A stretch of DNA of 52,862 bases from Lachnospiraceae bacterium (GTDB lineage: Bacteria; Bacillota_A; Clostridia; Lachnospirales; Lachnospiraceae). How positions within the stretch are numbered: position 1 is the first letter of the stretch; each line of letters begins with the position of its first letter. The position numbers and the translations under genes are program-made. Positions 1-7,829 of the stretch are shown piece after piece. The stretch covers positions 1-52,862 of the forward strand of contig QXWX01000047.1 of assembly GCA_009911175.1 (NCBI GenBank). Direction: 5' to 3'. The notes below the pieces were generated by a model. The model was given only the letters and a program-made list of their open reading frames with translations, was not told where the DNA came from and made no database searches.

Positions 1-433
1 TTCTAAATTTTATCACAAACCGCCTCAAACAACAGTAGTTATTTACTTTTTTAGTGCGAAAAAATTTCACCTTTCAACCCTGAGAAAATATTGACAGAAT
101 GAAAATTCACATCTACCTGTTAAGATTCTATATCGTGTGATTTCACCTAAAAAAGTATTACATAAAGTGATCGTCTGTTCCATATGCGAAGCAGCTTTGG
201 ATCCCTGCACGAATGGATATTTGACTGCGAAAGGAAAAGTGATTGACCGGAAACATGAAGATATTTTACAAGACAGAGCCTGGAATAAGGGGTACAATGA
301 CTGTGACGGCAATGTAAAAGATTCTGTGAAAAGATGCGGTGAAAAAGCAGCCTGCATCCAAAAACTGCCGGAAGACGGCGGAATGTTCAGGAAAGAGAGC
401 TGCCGTACAGATTTGTTATGGAGGAGATCCGCT
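1..433. other. Upstream region without a supported gene
   Basis: The stretch before the AraC regulator has no ORF that I can support. The frame of the regulator stays open back to position 137, but that extension resembles no known domain and has no ribosome site. The region is AT-rich at its left end and probably holds the promoter and leader of the regulator. I see no convincing hairpin or operator in it. Confidence 0.5.
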
Positions 434-1264
434 ATGAAAAAGGAGACACGGACCGCAGTATACGACGAGGAACTAAGGATCGAAGCCTACCGCTTTGAAG
501 GGATCGTGCAGCCGTTTCCGAACCATTTCCATGGACATTATGTCATCGGGCTTGTGGAGGCGGGGCAGCGCGTCCTTTTCTGCAGGGACAGAGAATATGC
601 GCTGGAAAAGGGCAGCATCCTGCTTTTCAACCCGGGAGACAGCCATGCGTGCCTGCAGAGCGGCGGGGAGACATTTGACTACCGGGGACTCAATATTTCC
701 AGGGAGGTTATGCTTGACCTGGCGGAGGAGGTGACCGGAAGGCGGGAGCTTCCGGGCTTTTCAAAGAATGTCATCTATGATGAGGAAGCAGGAGGCTGTC
801 TGTGTCTGCTGCATGAGATGGTCATGACGGGAACCGGTGATTTGGGAAAAGAGGAAGAACTGCTGTTTCTGATTTCGCTCCTGCTCCAAAACTGCGGTCA
901 GCCCTTTGACAGGTGCAGCCCGGAGTGCCGGACGGAGATTGAGAAAGCCTGCGGATATATGGAGATGCATTTTAAGGAACGGATTTATCTGGATCAGATC
1001 TGCCGCTGTGCAGGGCTAAGCAAATCCACGCTGCTCCGTGCTTTTACAAAGTCGAAGGGAGTCACGCCCTACCGCTATCTGGAGACAATCCGCATCAACG
1101 AAGCAAAAAAACTGCTTGCGGAGGGGATGACGCCTGTGGAAGCGGCCATAGAGACGGGCTTTTCGGATCAGAGCCATTTTTCGAATTATTTCAACCAGTT
1201 TATCGGGCTTACGCCGGGAATCTACCGTGAAATCTTTCTACCTGTACGGTTGGATGCTCTTTGA
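434..1264 (+). CDS. AraC-family transcriptional regulator, C-terminus altered by insertion
   Basis: This is a 276-residue one-component regulator. The N-terminal half is a cupin-type AraC ligand-binding domain (PFPNHFHGHYVIGLVEAG, then a run ending FNPGDSHACLQ). The last 100 residues hold two helix-turn-helix motifs of the HTH_18 type (YLDQICRCAGLSKSTLLRAF and ETGFSDQSHFSNYFNQ). I chose ATG 434 because GGAGG lies at 420-424 and the cupin begins directly after it; the upstream extension is unlike the family. The family end (LTPGIYREIF) is followed by seven odd residues encoded by a mobile element inserted at 1238. Without the element the frame would run on for eleven codons and stop inside the start of the EamA gene. 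The DNA-binding helices are intact, so the protein probably still works. It is likely a local activator of the adjacent exporter. Confidence 0.85.
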   Translation: MKKETRTAVYDEELRIEAYRFEGIVQPFPNHFHGHYVIGLVEAGQRVLFCRDREYALEKGSILLFNPGDSHACLQSGGETFDYRGLNISREVMLDLAEEVTGRRELPGFSKNVIYDEEAGGCLCLLHEMVMTGTGDLGKEEELLFLISLLLQNCGQPFDRCSPECRTEIEKACGYMEMHFKERIYLDQICRCAGLSKSTLLRAFTKSKGVTPYRYLETIRINEAKKLLAEGMTPVEAAIETGFSDQSHFSNYFNQFIGLTPGIYREIFLPVRLDAL

Positions 1265-1430
1265 GCATCCAACCCACCTCATTCATTCGTAAAATCCGTG
1301 CTTCGCACTTTTGTGCCTGCTAACGCAGTCACATTTTACTCATTAATGAGGTAGGTTGCTAATCCGAAGTCGCATTTTCATTACAATAAATTGCATAAAA
1401 ATGTGACTTCGGATTGCAACCGTACAGGTG
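1238..1430. mobile_element. MITE-like 193-bp element with 9-bp target duplication
   Basis: The element lies between two copies of GAAATCTTT (1229-1237 and 1431-1439), a perfect 9-bp direct repeat. Its ends are inverted repeats: ACCTGTACGGTTG on the left (1240-1252) and CAACCGTACAGGT on the right (1417-1429). The interior is packed with stems: GGTTGGATGCT pairs with AGCATCCAACC (1248-1275), ACCTCATT pairs with AATGAGGT, and AATCCGAAGTCGCATTTT (1360-1377) pairs with its near-complement at 1397-1414. It encodes no protein. Removing the element plus one repeat joins the AraC frame to a stop that overlaps the next start codon, which independently supports insertion. The transposase that moved it is not in this window. 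Confidence 0.82.
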
Positions 1431-1461
1431 GAAATCTTTTGTGAAAAGGAGGGTGGCGCAT

Positions 1462-2337
1462 ATGGGGAGTAGAAAATCAGCCGGGCATCTGGCGGCGCTG
1501 TTTACGATTATCATCTGGGGAACGACATTTATATCGACGAAAATCCTTCTGGCAGATTTTCAGCCGGTGGAGATTTTGTTTTTCCGCTTTGTCATAGGAT
1601 TCGGGGCTTTGATCCTGGCCTGTCCGCACGGGATGAAAGGCGTGGACCGCAGGCAGGAGAAGGTTTTCGCGCTGGCCGGGCTGTGCGGGATCTGCCTGTA
1701 CTATCTTCTGGAAAATATCGCGCTTACCTGTACGCTTGCATCCAATGTGGGGGTCATCATCTCGGCGGCTCCGTTTTTTACGGCAATATTGTCAAGGCTG
1801 TTCATGAAGTCGGAGGGGAAGCTGGGGCCTGCTTTTTTCATAGGATTCGGGGTGGCGATGGCCGGCATCCTGATGATCAGCTTGAACGGTTCCGGGCCGG
1901 AGCTGAATCCGGCAGGGGATATACTGGCGCTTCTTGCGGCTTTTGTGTGGGCCTGCTATTCTATTTTGATGAGAAAGATCGGAGACTTCGGCTATCCGGT
2001 GATCCTTGCCACCCGCAGGACATTTTTTTATGGGATACTGTTTATGGTTCCGGCGTTGTTTGTGTTTGACTGTAAGATCGGGGCGGAGAGGTTTGCGGAT
2101 GGAACGGTTATGTTCAATCTCCTCTATCTGGGGCTGGGGGCGTCTGCCCTTTGCTTTGTTACGTGGAATTTTGCGGTGCATGTACTGGGGGCGGTGAGGA
2201 CAAGCGTCTATATTTATATGGTTCCGGTGATCACGGTTGTGACTTCCGCGCTGGTTCTGAAAGAGCCGGTCACCTGGATGTCGGCCGGGGGGACGGTGCT
2301 GGCAGTCGCAGGGCTTTTTATTTCCACGAAGCAATGA
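1462..2337 (+). CDS. EamA/DMT-family transporter
   Basis: This 291-residue integral membrane protein has about ten hydrophobic segments in two EamA repeats, the usual length and layout of drug/metabolite transporters. Typical motifs are IIWGTTFISTKILL in the first helix and LAAFVWACYSILMRK at the start of the second repeat. The family exports small metabolites, amino acids or toxic compounds; the substrate cannot be read from sequence. I chose ATG 1462 because AAGGAGGG lies at 1446-1453, whereas the upstream in-frame ATG at 1414 is inside the MITE. Before the insertion, the AraC gene would have ended within this start codon region, so the two genes formed an overlapping regulator-exporter operon. 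Confidence 0.85.
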   Translation: MGSRKSAGHLAALFTIIIWGTTFISTKILLADFQPVEILFFRFVIGFGALILACPHGMKGVDRRQEKVFALAGLCGICLYYLLENIALTCTLASNVGVIISAAPFFTAILSRLFMKSEGKLGPAFFIGFGVAMAGILMISLNGSGPELNPAGDILALLAAFVWACYSILMRKIGDFGYPVILATRRTFFYGILFMVPALFVFDCKIGAERFADGTVMFNLLYLGLGASALCFVTWNFAVHVLGAVRTSVYIYMVPVITVVTSALVLKEPVTWMSAGGTVLAVAGLFISTKQ

Positions 2338-2508
2338 GCCAAGCAGCCATGCCTGCATGGATATTTGGCGATTGCCGCGAGGCAGTGAGCACGGGCAATA
2401 TCAATACATGGCAGGCACTGTATATAAAAATATCTGTGTGATAAGAACATAAATGGTTTCGTTTTATTTAAGAAAAATCAACTGCTTTCTGGAGTCAAAA
2501 ACAAGGAA

Positions 2509-2537
2509 TTGAACCCTGAAGATCCGTATGATATAAT
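2509..2537 (+). promoter_or_regulatory. Sigma-A type promoter of fic
   Basis: TTGAAC at 2509-2514 and a perfect TATAAT at 2532-2537 are separated by exactly 17 bases, 48 bases before the fic start codon. It is one of the clearest promoters in the window. The rest of the 2338-2585 gap shows only a short stem near 2346-2360. Confidence 0.7.
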
Positions 2538-2585
2538 AATTTTACTTTTACGAGGAACGTCAAGGAAAATTCAGGATGGTGGATT

Positions 2586-3194
2586 ATGAATCAAAAACAG
2601 AACGCCTCAAAGCCATGGCAATTCGACCTGGAAGAGTATATCCGGCAGGGAGAAGCCGGGAAAGCGGAAAAGAGCTGCGCGTGGAAAACGGCAATCGGCC
2701 TGCAGGATGTGGATGGACTGCAAACATCGGCATATCTGCTGGAGACAGCGAAGGAGCATATTGAGGGATATATTGATATTGATACTGCGCGGAAACGGAT
2801 CGACAGCTATTACGAGACCCGGACGGAGCGCAGGGAAGAGGAAAAGGGTACGGAGGAGGCAGACAGGGTTGCTGCACGGATCACCCAGATTCTCAGCGAA
2901 AAGACATTCCAGTTTTCACCGGCGGAATACAGGATGATTCATAAGCGTCTTTTCTTTGGTATCTACGATCACGCAGGAATGGCCCGCACCTATAACATTA
3001 CGAAAAAAGAATGGGTGCTTCATGGAAAAAGTGTATTTTATGCGTCGGCAGACAGCATCAATGCGACGTTAGAATACGATTTTGGACAGGAAAAGCAATT
3101 CTCTTATAAAGGGCTGTCATTGCAGGAATCCGTAAGGCATCTGGCAAAATTTACTTCTGATATCTGGCAGATTCATCCGTTTTGCGAGGGGAAT
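2586..3194 (+). pseudogene. fic: Fic-family AMP transferase, 5' part of an interrupted gene
   Basis: The first 203 codons encode a Fic protein. Residues from about 38 to 76 resemble the VbhA-type antitoxin helix bundle (DGLQTSAYLLETAKEHIEGY), so it may be a self-inhibited form, although the inhibitory S/T-xxx-E-G motif is degenerate. The Fic fold follows, and the frame reaches the start of the catalytic loop, HPFCEGN, where it is cut at 3194. Beyond this point the frame reads ten foreign codons (VTLRHQQKAA) to a stop at 3227. The missing part, TRTTAVFIVKYL, is at 7584-7829. Joining the halves at the shared GAGGGGAAT restores a 284-residue Fic protein in frame. As it stands, the loop needed for nucleotidyl transfer is split, so the gene is inactive. 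Confidence 0.88.
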
Positions 3195-3807
3195 GTAACA
3201 TTGAGACACCAACAGAAAGCGGCGTAACAGCGGCAAACTGCTTTGTATATAAAATTGAATAGCGTACATGCCAAAGGACATTTCATCTTTTATTCAGGTG
3301 GATGTCCTCTTTTTGTACCCATTTTCAGGAGAAAGGGGATTCACATGGAACTGAACGAAATGGAAAAGGGGGTTCTACATCAAATTTGATTTGGTCTTAG
3401 TGCATAAGCTTTTTGTTGAACGAAATACTATAATTAGAATCCGAAGTCTTATTGAAAAAATGTTCTGAATAACATATAATATTTAGGACAAAAAGAGGTG
3501 GAAAAATGGTTGGTGGATATTCTGGACAAATACAGAAACGGATTGGGGAGGCGGATGCAGGGATTGTTTTTTGTTTGTTCTGATTGCCGTAGTAAATCCA
3601 GAGGCAATTGCAAAAGCAATGGCTCAACTATTGCCCTATGTGGAAATACGGCATTGAGCTTATTGGGACGTTGAAACCACCGGAATATCGGTTTAAGACA
3701 ATACAAGCAGATTATGAATCTATGAAGGATATGGTTTGCAGAGAGATTCCAATATTTGGTACAGCTATGGAAACAATGATTGGTATATAAAATTCGGAGG
3801 TATAGAA
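3195..3807 (+). other. Left arm of the island with degraded coding remnants
   Basis: This arm has no intact gene of normal size. GGACAT near 3278 and ATGTCC near 3303 could form a stem before a micro-ORF at 3345-3389 that has a good AGGAGA ribosome site and encodes MELNEMEKGVLHQI. This looks like the start of a longer protein ended by an early stop. From about 3490 to 3790 several frames carry short protein-like runs broken by stops, including DCRSKSRGNCKS and VVNPEAIAKAMAQLLPYVE. Together they suggest one or two decayed genes. Confidence 0.4.
3608..3790 (+). pseudogene. Possible C-terminal remnant of a nucleotidyltransferase-like toxin gene
   Basis: The last 40 codons of this short frame (RFKTIQADYESMKDMV, then EIPIFGTAMETM) resemble the C-terminal helix of AbiEii/AbiGii-type nucleotidyltransferases, where a similar 'DYxxMxxMxxGExPxF' pattern occurs. 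The N-terminal domain is absent, and the leading twenty residues do not look like a natural start. I read it as a fragment, with low confidence. It ends 17 bases before the DGQHR-like gene. Confidence 0.25.
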
Positions 3808-4992
3808 ATGAAAATTATTACGATTGATAAAGATGTGAGAAGTGGGTGTGTTTCTATTTTAACAAATATGTTATTGAAGGAATATAAAGAATTGGCACAT
3901 GATTCTTTTAAATTAAATGGAAATTTTGAGGGACAACGAGGTGTAATTACTAAGTCAGCGGTGGCTACTAGAATACGAAAGCGTATGCAGGATGATTTTT
4001 GTCTGGGTGTTATTTTTCCACAAGTAGTATTAGGGATTCAAAGTGATTCTGATTTTGGCAAGAAATTAAAGGAAGGCGAGGAGTATGATAGTAAAGAGAT
4101 TTTTGCAGATTGTATTATTTCAATAATTGATGGTATGCAGAGAAGTAATATTTATTTTAAGAATTTTGAGGGAAATGAAAATAGAAAAATTAGAGTAGAA
4201 TTTTGGGTTGCAGAAAATAGTGAAAAGCTATTATATCGTATGCTAGTATTAAATACAGGGCAGACTCCTTGGAATACAAGGAGACAAATAGAGGTGATCT
4301 ATGGAAATTTATCACGAAATATAGAAAGAGAATTATATAACAATTATCCTGAGCTTAAAGAAAAGATTGATATATATGGAATAGATGATGGAAAATATAG
4401 AACACAAGCAGGAAAATATCATAAATCATCTGTTATAGAGCTGTATTTGGGATTTAACATTAGAAATGTTAAGATTAATGTTACAGATGAATTGGCGGAA
4501 GAATATCAACGCTTTGATATGATGGAATCAATAGATAAAAAAAATTCTTTCGATATTTTTATATGCATATTAGGAATGATGTGTAAATTAGATTTAGCTT
4601 TTTCAAAATATTGTAAAAAAAGTGAAGTACAGGGTCAGTTTAGTGAAGGAAAAGATATTTTTGGAAGTTCAACGGCTAATGTTGGATTTGTGGTAGCCAG
4701 TGCTGAGTATATTATGGGGAAAATTTCTGTAGAAAGAACAGAAGAAGTAATTGTTGGGAAAAAAGAAAAATATCAAAAACAAATGGACTTAATTCTAGCT
4801 GAATTGGAAAAGAATGTTAGCATGAATGAAGATTATTTAAGTTTGGATGTTTTGAACACAAGATGTATTGGATTGCCAAAAACAAGAATTGGGGACGAAA
4901 TGCGGTTGCTGTTTAAAGATGCTTTTATGGCAATGTTAAAATATGATGATATAGAAGAGATTTCTTCTTTAGAGGACTTTTGGAGAGAGTAG
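3808..4992 (+). CDS. DGQHR/DndB-like protein, putative defence component
   Basis: This 394-residue protein is soluble and very AT-rich in codon use. Residues 108-112 read DGMQR, followed 37 residues later by N149-TGQTPW. The spacing and residues resemble the DGQHR fold shared by DndB and related DNA-modification-linked proteins, where a DGQHR loop is followed by an 'N-x-x-Q-K-P' loop. In those families the fold belongs to the ParB/sulfiredoxin-like superfamily and acts in sensing or controlling DNA modification or nucleotide hydrolysis. Its role here is unknown. I chose ATG 3808, which has GGAGG at 3797-3801; an upstream in-frame ATG at 3736 lies in remnant sequence. The stop is two bases before the HEPN-like gene, so the pair is almost certainly co-translated. 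The family call is by motif only. Confidence 0.6.
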   Translation: MKIITIDKDVRSGCVSILTNMLLKEYKELAHDSFKLNGNFEGQRGVITKSAVATRIRKRMQDDFCLGVIFPQVVLGIQSDSDFGKKLKEGEEYDSKEIFADCIISIIDGMQRSNIYFKNFEGNENRKIRVEFWVAENSEKLLYRMLVLNTGQTPWNTRRQIEVIYGNLSRNIERELYNNYPELKEKIDIYGIDDGKYRTQAGKYHKSSVIELYLGFNIRNVKINVTDELAEEYQRFDMMESIDKKNSFDIFICILGMMCKLDLAFSKYCKKSEVQGQFSEGKDIFGSSTANVGFVVASAEYIMGKISVERTEEVIVGKKEKYQKQMDLILAELEKNVSMNEDYLSLDVLNTRCIGLPKTRIGDEMRLLFKDAFMAMLKYDDIEEISSLEDFWRE

Positions 4993-4994
4993 AT

Positions 4995-6089
4995 ATGTCT
5001 AGAACTGTACGAGAGCAAGAACAAAAAGTGTTCAATACATTACAGAATTATGTACCTCAAGAAATGACTATTAGAATAACTAATGTTAAGCGAAATTTGT
5101 TTTTTACACGATTAACTTATGATGTGATTGAAAAAGCGGATTTTTATTGTAGTAATGCAATTTTGGGATATAGAATTGCTTTGATTCGGTACAAAAGTAA
5201 TAATTACATATATCTAAGTGAATCGTTATTTGAAAGAGGTGTATTAAATTTTGAGTATGAAGTAGACGATAAAGAATTGTTATATGGGATAGGAGTATTG
5301 CTTTTTAATGAAGGTATTCTTAAACCCAAGCCACAATTCGAAGGGTTTCCAATATATGATATATTTTTTGGTCATAAAGAAGATAAACGATATAAATGTA
5401 GTGATATTTTTGAAATTGTAGACAATTATTTAGTATTTGAAATAACAGATGAGGATTTTTTAATAAAATATTATGAGGATCTGGATAGAATTTTATATAT
5501 GCTTTCTTTCAAATCAAAATTAGAAGAAAGTGAATTGAGTTCTAATATGTTTGAATTATTAAAACTGGAGTCGAGCAGATGTATATTAGCAATGGTTGAA
5601 AATATTTTGCAAACTCAAAATGAAGATTTGATTTTTTTACAATTGTATCGATGTATAGAGTATTTATATATTATACATAAAGCATTGGATTATTCAAAAA
5701 AATATGAATTGCAATTAGAGAATGTGTTAAAAATGATAAATGTAGAAAAAATAAGATTTTCAGAAAATTCTAATATGCAAGCGATAATTACCGAATATTG
5801 TTCCGATGAGATTATAAATGAATACTATACGTATATGATGAAGAATTTAATGTTACAAGAGTGTGATAAGGAAAATTTAAAAGATAAAGTAGCAAACTAT
5901 ATTTATGAAACTCGTTGCAAAATAGCACATTATAAATATGGGAAGGAAAAAGTTAAGGATAAACAAACTTTAGGAGAAAGTATCATTATATTAAGCAAAG
6001 TGGTGAAAAATATATATGATCAATTGGATGACAAATTAGTGGAGATTAATGAAAAACTGGAAGTATGGAATAAAATTATATTGAAATAA
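4995..6089 (+). CDS. HEPN-like protein with R-X4-H motif, putative RNase effector
   Basis: This 364-residue, lysine- and isoleucine-rich soluble protein has no membrane segment. The C-terminal third is helical and carries ETRCKIAHYKYG, with R307 and H312 forming an R-X4-H motif. A preceding amphipathic helix (LQLYRCIEYLYIIHKAL) fits the first helix of an ApeA-like HEPN domain. HEPN domains with this motif are usually metal-independent RNases that act as toxins or defence effectors. The N-terminal 190 residues match nothing I recognise and may sense a trigger. I chose ATG 4995 because GGAGAGAG lies just upstream; a TTG at 4980 is in frame but overlaps the previous gene. With the DGQHR-like partner two bases upstream, the natural reading is a sensor or regulator plus RNase effector. 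Confidence 0.6.
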   Translation: MSRTVREQEQKVFNTLQNYVPQEMTIRITNVKRNLFFTRLTYDVIEKADFYCSNAILGYRIALIRYKSNNYIYLSESLFERGVLNFEYEVDDKELLYGIGVLLFNEGILKPKPQFEGFPIYDIFFGHKEDKRYKCSDIFEIVDNYLVFEITDEDFLIKYYEDLDRILYMLSFKSKLEESELSSNMFELLKLESSRCILAMVENILQTQNEDLIFLQLYRCIEYLYIIHKALDYSKKYELQLENVLKMINVEKIRFSENSNMQAIITEYCSDEIINEYYTYMMKNLMLQECDKENLKDKVANYIYETRCKIAHYKYGKEKVKDKQTLGESIIILSKVVKNIYDQLDDKLVEINEKLEVWNKIILK

Positions 6090-6205
6090 ATATATTGCTT
6101 TTGAAATGGGTTATATTTTTGTAAAATATGGTGATAAAATAACAAGTGGCATATTATATATGATTTTGATAGAATGAGCTTCGGACATAAGCGGGGGTTC
6201 AAAAG

Positions 6206-7546
6206 ATGGCAGAGAGTCAAAATATTGAATGGAAAGAATCGTGGCGTGACGAATATCTTAAATGGATATGCGGATTTGCAAATGCACAGGGCGGCAAAAT
6301 TTATATTGGAACACGAGATGATGGGATGGTAATTGGAGTTCGTAACCCAAAAAAGCTATTAGAGGATATTCCCAATAAAATTCAAAACAAATTGGGAATT
6401 ATGGCGGATGTGAATCTGCTTACTAAAGGTGGACTGGATTATATTGAGATTGTCGTTAGTCCGTGGGCGTTTCCCGTAAACTATGATGGAGAATACCATT
6501 ATAGAAGTGGTAGTACAAAACAGATGCTGCGGGGAAATGCATTGACGAATTTTTTAATGTCAAAGACTGGATTGAAATGGGATGCAGCGACAATATCTAA
6601 TATTGGGGTAGATGATTTAGATCAGGAAAGCTTTGATATTTTTAGAAGAGAGGCCTTGCGAAGCGGGCGAATGACAAAAGAAGATTTGGATATTGCGAAT
6701 GTTGAACTGTTGGAAAAACTGGACTTAGTAGTAGATGGAAAACTTAAACGTGCAGGGGCATTGTGTTTTTACCGCAACCCAGAAAAAATTATTGGTGGAT
6801 GTTATGTGAAAATTGGAAAATTTGAAGGCAGTGAGCTATTATATCAGGATGAAGTGCATGGTTCTTTGCTTATTTTGGCAGACAGGGTGATTGACCTGAT
6901 TTATTTGAAATATTTGAAAGCAGCAATTTCTTATTACAAAGAAACCAGAGTGGAAACATATCCTTTTGCACGTGATGCCGTAAGAGAAGCCGTTTTTAAC
7001 GCTTTGATTCATTGCAATTGGGCTGACAATGTTCCAGTACAGATACGTATTGAAGATGATGCCATGTATATCAGTAATTGTAGTATGTTGCCCTTTGGCT
7101 GGACTGTAGAAACACTTTTAAGCACCCATGTATCAAAGCCATATAATCCTGATGTTGCAAAAGTGTTTTATCGTGCAGGATATATTGAAAGTTGGGGACG
7201 AGGTATTCAGAAGATTCGGGATGCATGCAAAAGTCTTGGAGCAGATGAACCTGAGTATATTGTTCATGGTGAAGATATCATGGTGAAATTTTCTGCCCTC
7301 CAAAGTGCTAAAGTATCGGATGCTAAAGCCCTAAATGTCCTAAAAGATGTCACAAAGGATGCCACAATAGAAATAAAAATATTAAATTTGATTAAAGAAA
7401 ATGCATCTATTACTACCACCGATATGGCCAGGCAGTTATCTGTTAATAGACGAACAATTCAGAGAGGTTTGGAGGTATTAAAGAGCAGAGGTACGATTGA
7501 GCGCAAGGGTGGTAAACGATACGGTTACTGGCAAGTTTATGAATAG
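6206..7546 (+). CDS. AlbA_2 / HATPase-like HTH protein
   Basis: This 446-residue protein has the three-part layout of the so-called RNA-binding or ATP-binding AlbA_2 family. An N-terminal AlbA_2 (Schlafen-like) domain at about 5-115 includes NIEWKESW and FANAQGGKIYIGTRDDG. A HATPase_c_4-type domain at about 240-370 includes REAVFNALIHCNW and ESWGRGIQKIRDAC. A C-terminal winged helix covers about 385-440 (DMARQLSVNRRTIQRGLEVL). ATG 6206 has a weak ribosome site in GCGGGGG. The gene is less AT-rich than its two island neighbours and is separated from them by 116 bases, so it may have its own promoter or a different origin. Members often lie in defence islands, and a related protein sits beside pglZ at 44848-46407. 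It may regulate the HEPN pair or act as a third component. Confidence 0.8.
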   Translation: MAESQNIEWKESWRDEYLKWICGFANAQGGKIYIGTRDDGMVIGVRNPKKLLEDIPNKIQNKLGIMADVNLLTKGGLDYIEIVVSPWAFPVNYDGEYHYRSGSTKQMLRGNALTNFLMSKTGLKWDAATISNIGVDDLDQESFDIFRREALRSGRMTKEDLDIANVELLEKLDLVVDGKLKRAGALCFYRNPEKIIGGCYVKIGKFEGSELLYQDEVHGSLLILADRVIDLIYLKYLKAAISYYKETRVETYPFARDAVREAVFNALIHCNWADNVPVQIRIEDDAMYISNCSMLPFGWTVETLLSTHVSKPYNPDVAKVFYRAGYIESWGRGIQKIRDACKSLGADEPEYIVHGEDIMVKFSALQSAKVSDAKALNVLKDVTKDATIEIKILNLIKENASITTTDMARQLSVNRRTIQRGLEVLKSRGTIERKGGKRYGYWQVYE

Positions 7547-7583
7547 TTTTTGTATTCCCATCGTACCATTTCCAGAGGGGAAT

Positions 7584-7829
7584 ACAAGGACTACGGCCGT
7601 ATTTATTGTGAAATATCTGAAAACATTTGGATTCCATATCAACAATGATGCGTTTGCAGAGCATTCCTGGTATTTTCGAAATGCCCTTGTGCGTGCGAAT
7701 TACAACGATCTGACGAGGGGAATCCATGCAACTACGGAATATCTGGAGCATTTTTTCGGAAACTTGCTGTTAGGAACGGAGTATGAGTTAAAGAATCGAA
7801 ATCTGGTGATTGATGATGGATTTTTATAA
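7584..7829 (+). pseudogene. fic: Fic-family AMP transferase, 3' part of an interrupted gene
   Basis: These 81 codons plus stop encode the C-terminal end of the Fic fold, beginning TRTTAVFIVKYLKTFGF directly after the GAGGGGAAT junction and ending at 7829. The arginine and following helix complete the HPFxEGNTRT motif started at 3174. The frame is open leftward into the island to about 7497, giving IVPFPEGNTRT, so a truncated product could be made, but it would lack the catalytic histidine. The stop overlaps the start of the alkyltransferase-like gene, which suggests fic and that gene were once translationally coupled. Confidence 0.85.

Larger units (their letters stand above)
3195..7583. mobile_element. 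4.39-kb AT-rich island inserted into the fic catalytic motif
   Basis: The island sits between GAGGGGAAT at 3186-3194 and the same 9 bases at 7575-7583. Similarity at the two junctions extends further: 14 of 18 bases match between 3177-3194 and 7566-7583, so the right end itself encodes PF-x-EGN, mimicking the target motif. The right junction also carries an inverted arm, GTATTCCC (7552-7559) against GGGAATAC (7578-7585). This resembles a site-specific recombination core more than a random transposition. Cargo is a DGQHR-like gene, a HEPN-like gene and an AlbA_2-type gene. Base composition is strikingly AT-rich from about 3400 to 6200 compared with both flanks. No integrase or transposase is present, so movement must have used a lost or distant recombinase. 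Confidence 0.8.

Noticed and set aside
137..433. N-terminal extension of the AraC regulator
   Set aside because: It has no ribosome site, no domain likeness, and GGAGG lies correctly before ATG 434.
7497..7829. Complete small gene at the right end of the island
   Set aside because: The coding resemblance begins only at the PF-x-EGN motif and is the tail of fic; the upstream codons are antisense or end-of-island sequence.
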